From: Actinomycetota bacterium
GTDB lineage: Bacteria > Actinomycetota > Acidimicrobiia > IMCC26256 > PALSA-555
DNA: 32,940 nucleotides
Direction of reading: 5' to 3'
Assembly (NCBI GenBank): GCA_003140175.1
Contig: PLJD01000097.1
Location: forward strand, 12,715 to 45,654
The notes under the pieces are model-generated. The model did not search any database, was not told the origin of the DNA, and worked only from the letters and a program-made list of their open reading frames with translations. Below, one piece after another: positions 31,594-32,940 of the stretch; the first letter of the stretch is position 1, and each line of letters opens with the position of its first letter. The position numbers and the translations under genes are program-made.

Positions 31594-31785
31594 ATGAACC
31601 TCTTCGTTATTCGGAGTTGGATCCAAGCCAAGCTCGGTCGGGATGAGCGGGGCGCCAACCTCGTGGAGTACATCTTGCTCGTCGCTCTCATCGCCCTCGC
31701 GGTGATCGCGGCGGTCGTCTTCCTGCGGGGTCAGGTCAACAGCCAGTTCAACAACGCTGGTTCGCACCTGAGTAACGGCTCGTAG
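31594..31785 (+). CDS. flp: Flp/Fap-type pilin (type IVb, Tad system)
   Basis: The 63-residue protein is a class III (Flp) prepilin. A short basic leader (MNLFVIRSWIQAKLGRDERG) is expected to be cut by a TadV-type peptidase after Gly20, giving mature ANLVEYILLVALIALAVIAA; Glu25 and Tyr26 are the conserved Glu-Tyr pair needed for assembly. The hydrophobic stretch 27-44 forms the pilus core, and the tail is short and polar. Pilins of this type build Tad adhesion pili, but no tad genes are in the window. The ATG at 31594 is preferred to that at 31573 from leader length. A TATGTT (31513-31518) could be its -10. Two strong hairpins follow the stop. Confidence 0.9.
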   Translation: MNLFVIRSWIQAKLGRDERGANLVEYILLVALIALAVIAAVVFLRGQVNSQFNNAGSHLSNGS

Positions 31786-31798
31786 GAACCGACGTCAG

Positions 31799-31840
31799 CG
31801 GACCGTCGGTCTCGGGCGTCCACCCGGGACCGACGGTCCG
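31799..31840. terminator. Strong hairpin 1 after the pilin gene
   Basis: A perfect 13-bp stem (31799-31811 with 31828-31840) is extended inward by a T-G wobble and CGGG/CCCG, for about 18 pairs with a 6-nt loop. It begins 13 nt after the pilin stop. No T-run follows, so it may terminate transcription or protect the 3' end of an abundant pilin mRNA. Confidence 0.75.
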
Positions 31841-31847
31841 AACCACT

Positions 31848-31883
31848 CGATGCTGGCCGTGTCTGCGGGGACGGCCAGCATCG
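31848..31883. terminator. Strong hairpin 2 after the pilin gene
   Basis: CGATGCTGGCCGT (31848-31860) and ACGGCCAGCATCG (31871-31883) are perfect 13-bp arms around a 10-nt loop, only 7 nt after hairpin 1. The sequence differs from hairpin 1, so this is a second independent structure, not a duplication. Confidence 0.72.
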
Positions 31884-31971
31884 CTGTGTCCAGGTCGGCC
31901 CCGCCGGCCGCGGCGCGGGTGATCACGCCGGTCGCCATCACGGCCGAGGCCCGCCCGGGTCCTCTTCCACC

Positions 31972-32673
31972 GTGCCGACGACTGGGAACCCAGAGACGCT
32001 CGCGGCGCGTCGGACGCGCCCGCGAGAATCGGTCGGAGCGGCCTTTCTCTCCGACCGGGAGCTCGTCGCGCTCGGCTGGATCGGCGAGCAGTCCGCGGTC
32101 CGTACCGACGTGATCCGCCGCCTCCTCGGCGGGGGCGCGCCGATGAGCGAACGGGCGGCGCGTCATCGGGTGGATCGCTGGCAGCGGGCCGGACTCGTCG
32201 AACGACGCCGCTTCTTGGCGGGGGAGCCCGCGGTGGTGTGGCTGACCCGCCCCGGCCTGCGACTCGTCGGCTGCGCCTACCGGCCCGCCGCCCCCACGGT
32301 TGGGCTGCTCGCCCATCTGCACGCGATCTGCCTGGTCCGTCTCGGTGTCGAGGCGGCCGGCGGCCATCGCTGGGTCAGCGAGCGGGCCCTCCACCGAGCC
32401 CGGGTGGCCCCCGACGCGCACCTTCCCGACGGCCGATTTCACAGCACCGGCGGCGTTGAGACCGCGGTGGAGGTGGAGCTGACCCGCAAGGCGGCGGACC
32501 GGCTCCGCCGCATCATCGACGAGTTGACCGTCGACCATGACGCGGTGCTGTACGTCGTGCGGGGAACGGGGGTGCGCGCCGCGGTCGAGCGGGCCGTTGA
32601 CGCGCTCGACGAACAAGACCGGGTCACCGTGGTCGACCTGGCGGACTTCGCGCCGACGCTCGTCGCCCCGTGA
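31972..32673 (+). CDS. Replication-relaxation family winged-helix protein
   Basis: The 233-residue protein resembles PF13814 (replication-relaxation), found mainly on actinobacterial and firmicute plasmids and integrative elements. An N-terminal winged-helix part (about 25-90) reads LSDRELVALGWIGEQSAVRTDVIRRLL, then SERAARHRVDRWQRAGLVERRRFL and VVWLTRPGLRLVG, followed by LLAHLHAICLVRLGVEA and a VAPDAHLPDGRF...AVEVELTRKAADRLRRII segment typical of the C-terminal half, which recalls a nuclease-like D...ExE fold. It may bind DNA in plasmid replication or conjugation. It starts with GTG and its stop overlaps the GTG of the next gene (GTGA), indicating coupling. Confidence 0.82.
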   Translation: MPTTGNPETLAARRTRPRESVGAAFLSDRELVALGWIGEQSAVRTDVIRRLLGGGAPMSERAARHRVDRWQRAGLVERRRFLAGEPAVVWLTRPGLRLVGCAYRPAAPTVGLLAHLHAICLVRLGVEAAGGHRWVSERALHRARVAPDAHLPDGRFHSTGGVETAVEVELTRKAADRLRRIIDELTVDHDAVLYVVRGTGVRAAVERAVDALDEQDRVTVVDLADFAPTLVAP

Positions 32674-32940
32674 CCGGCCCGCCGTCCGCTGAGGGACCCT
32701 CGGACCCGTGGGAGCGGCTCGCCGGCGCCGCGCTGGCAGCCGGGTTCGTCGTCGTGGCGGCGCCGACGCTCGCGGTCGCGGCATCGCTGGCGTTCGTCAT
32801 CGACCGCCGCGGCTGGCGACGCTGGCCCGCCGCCGGGTGCGGGCTCGTCGTCACCGGCGCCCTGGCCCTCGCCGGGGGTGCCCGCGCGTACCTCGGCGTC
32901 GTGGACGCGCTCGTCGCGCTGGCTACCCGGCACTCGTCCG
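32670..32940 (+). CDS. N-terminal part of a membrane protein, truncated by the window end
   Basis: A GTG at 32670 overlaps the preceding stop codon and opens a frame to the end of the window (about 90 residues). After a short polar start it contains two probable transmembrane helices (about 19-43 and 55-69) separated by a basic DRRGWRRW loop. The family cannot be fixed from this much. Because replication-relaxation genes are often next to VirD4/TraD-like coupling proteins or other conjugation ATPases, which begin with two membrane helices, that is a reasonable but unproven guess. Confidence 0.7.
   Translation, partial: MTGPPSAEGPSDPWERLAGAALAAGFVVVAAPTLAVAASLAFVIDRRGWRRWPAAGCGLVVTGALALAGGARAYLGVVDALVALATRHSS

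Noticed and set aside
29690-31597. Plus-strand frame of 635 codons opposite the GT-C-like gene
   Set aside because: Extremely Arg/Gly/Glu/Asp-rich with no hydrophobic segments or domain; the minus strand has clear membrane helices and the WFDE motif.

Overview
The window is GC-rich throughout, with many GTG and TTG starts, short intergenic gaps and several TANNNT -10-like hexamers placed so close to start codons that leaderless mRNAs are likely. This points to an actinobacterium. The combination of a DUF3494 ice-binding-like protein, a fused LivH-LivM permease, a transporter-family (MFS) protein fused to a LivF-type ATPase, and a Flp pilin fits an uncultured lineage near Acidimicrobiia, but the taxon is an inference and no marker gene is present. 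No rRNA, tRNA, CRISPR array or insertion sequence was seen.

Layout. 1-390: C-terminal end of a secreted-type phosphoesterase. 634-1533 (-): class B dye-decolorizing peroxidase. 2051-4656 (+): fatty acid desaturase, then a DUF3494 ice-binding-like exported protein closed by two tandem strong hairpins. 5073-8643 (+): two large GT-C-like polytopic membrane proteins. 8732-12321 (-): SNF2-family helicase with a 96-residue partner coupled by an ATGA overlap. 12863-15536: a divergent copper cluster (CopC-CopD-YtkA-like fusion on -, YcnI/DUF1775 on +, and a possible 59-residue coupled ORF). 15599-16594 (-): aldo/keto reductase. 16806-23482 (+): the central operon, a branched-chain-amino-acid-type (HAAT) ABC transporter made of only four polypeptides: MFS-LivF fusion, LivH-LivM fusion, LivG, and a membrane-anchored solute-binding protein. 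23573-26636: TauD-like dioxygenase (-), alpha/beta hydrolase (+) and MDR oxidoreductase (+). 26933-29535: small membrane protein, DUF2510 protein, stand-alone cyclic-nucleotide-binding protein and an AIM24 protein (-). 29687-31447 (-): third GT-C-like membrane protein. 31594-31785 (+): Flp pilin followed by two tandem strong hairpins. 31972-end: replication-relaxation-type winged-helix protein overlapping the start of a membrane protein that runs off the window.

How the genes may work together. The most unusual unit is the transporter operon, where a complete MFS-like permease and a LivF-like ATPase are one chain and the two permease subunits are another. It is preceded by a palindrome overlapping a probable leaderless promoter. 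The neighbouring dioxygenase, hydrolase and oxidoreductase could process an imported organic acid or sulfonate, but this is guilt by association only. The desaturase and the ice-binding-like protein side by side suggest a membrane/cold-stress theme. The right edge (pilin, replication-relaxation protein, membrane protein) may be the start of a secretion or conjugation-like locus that lies mostly outside the window.
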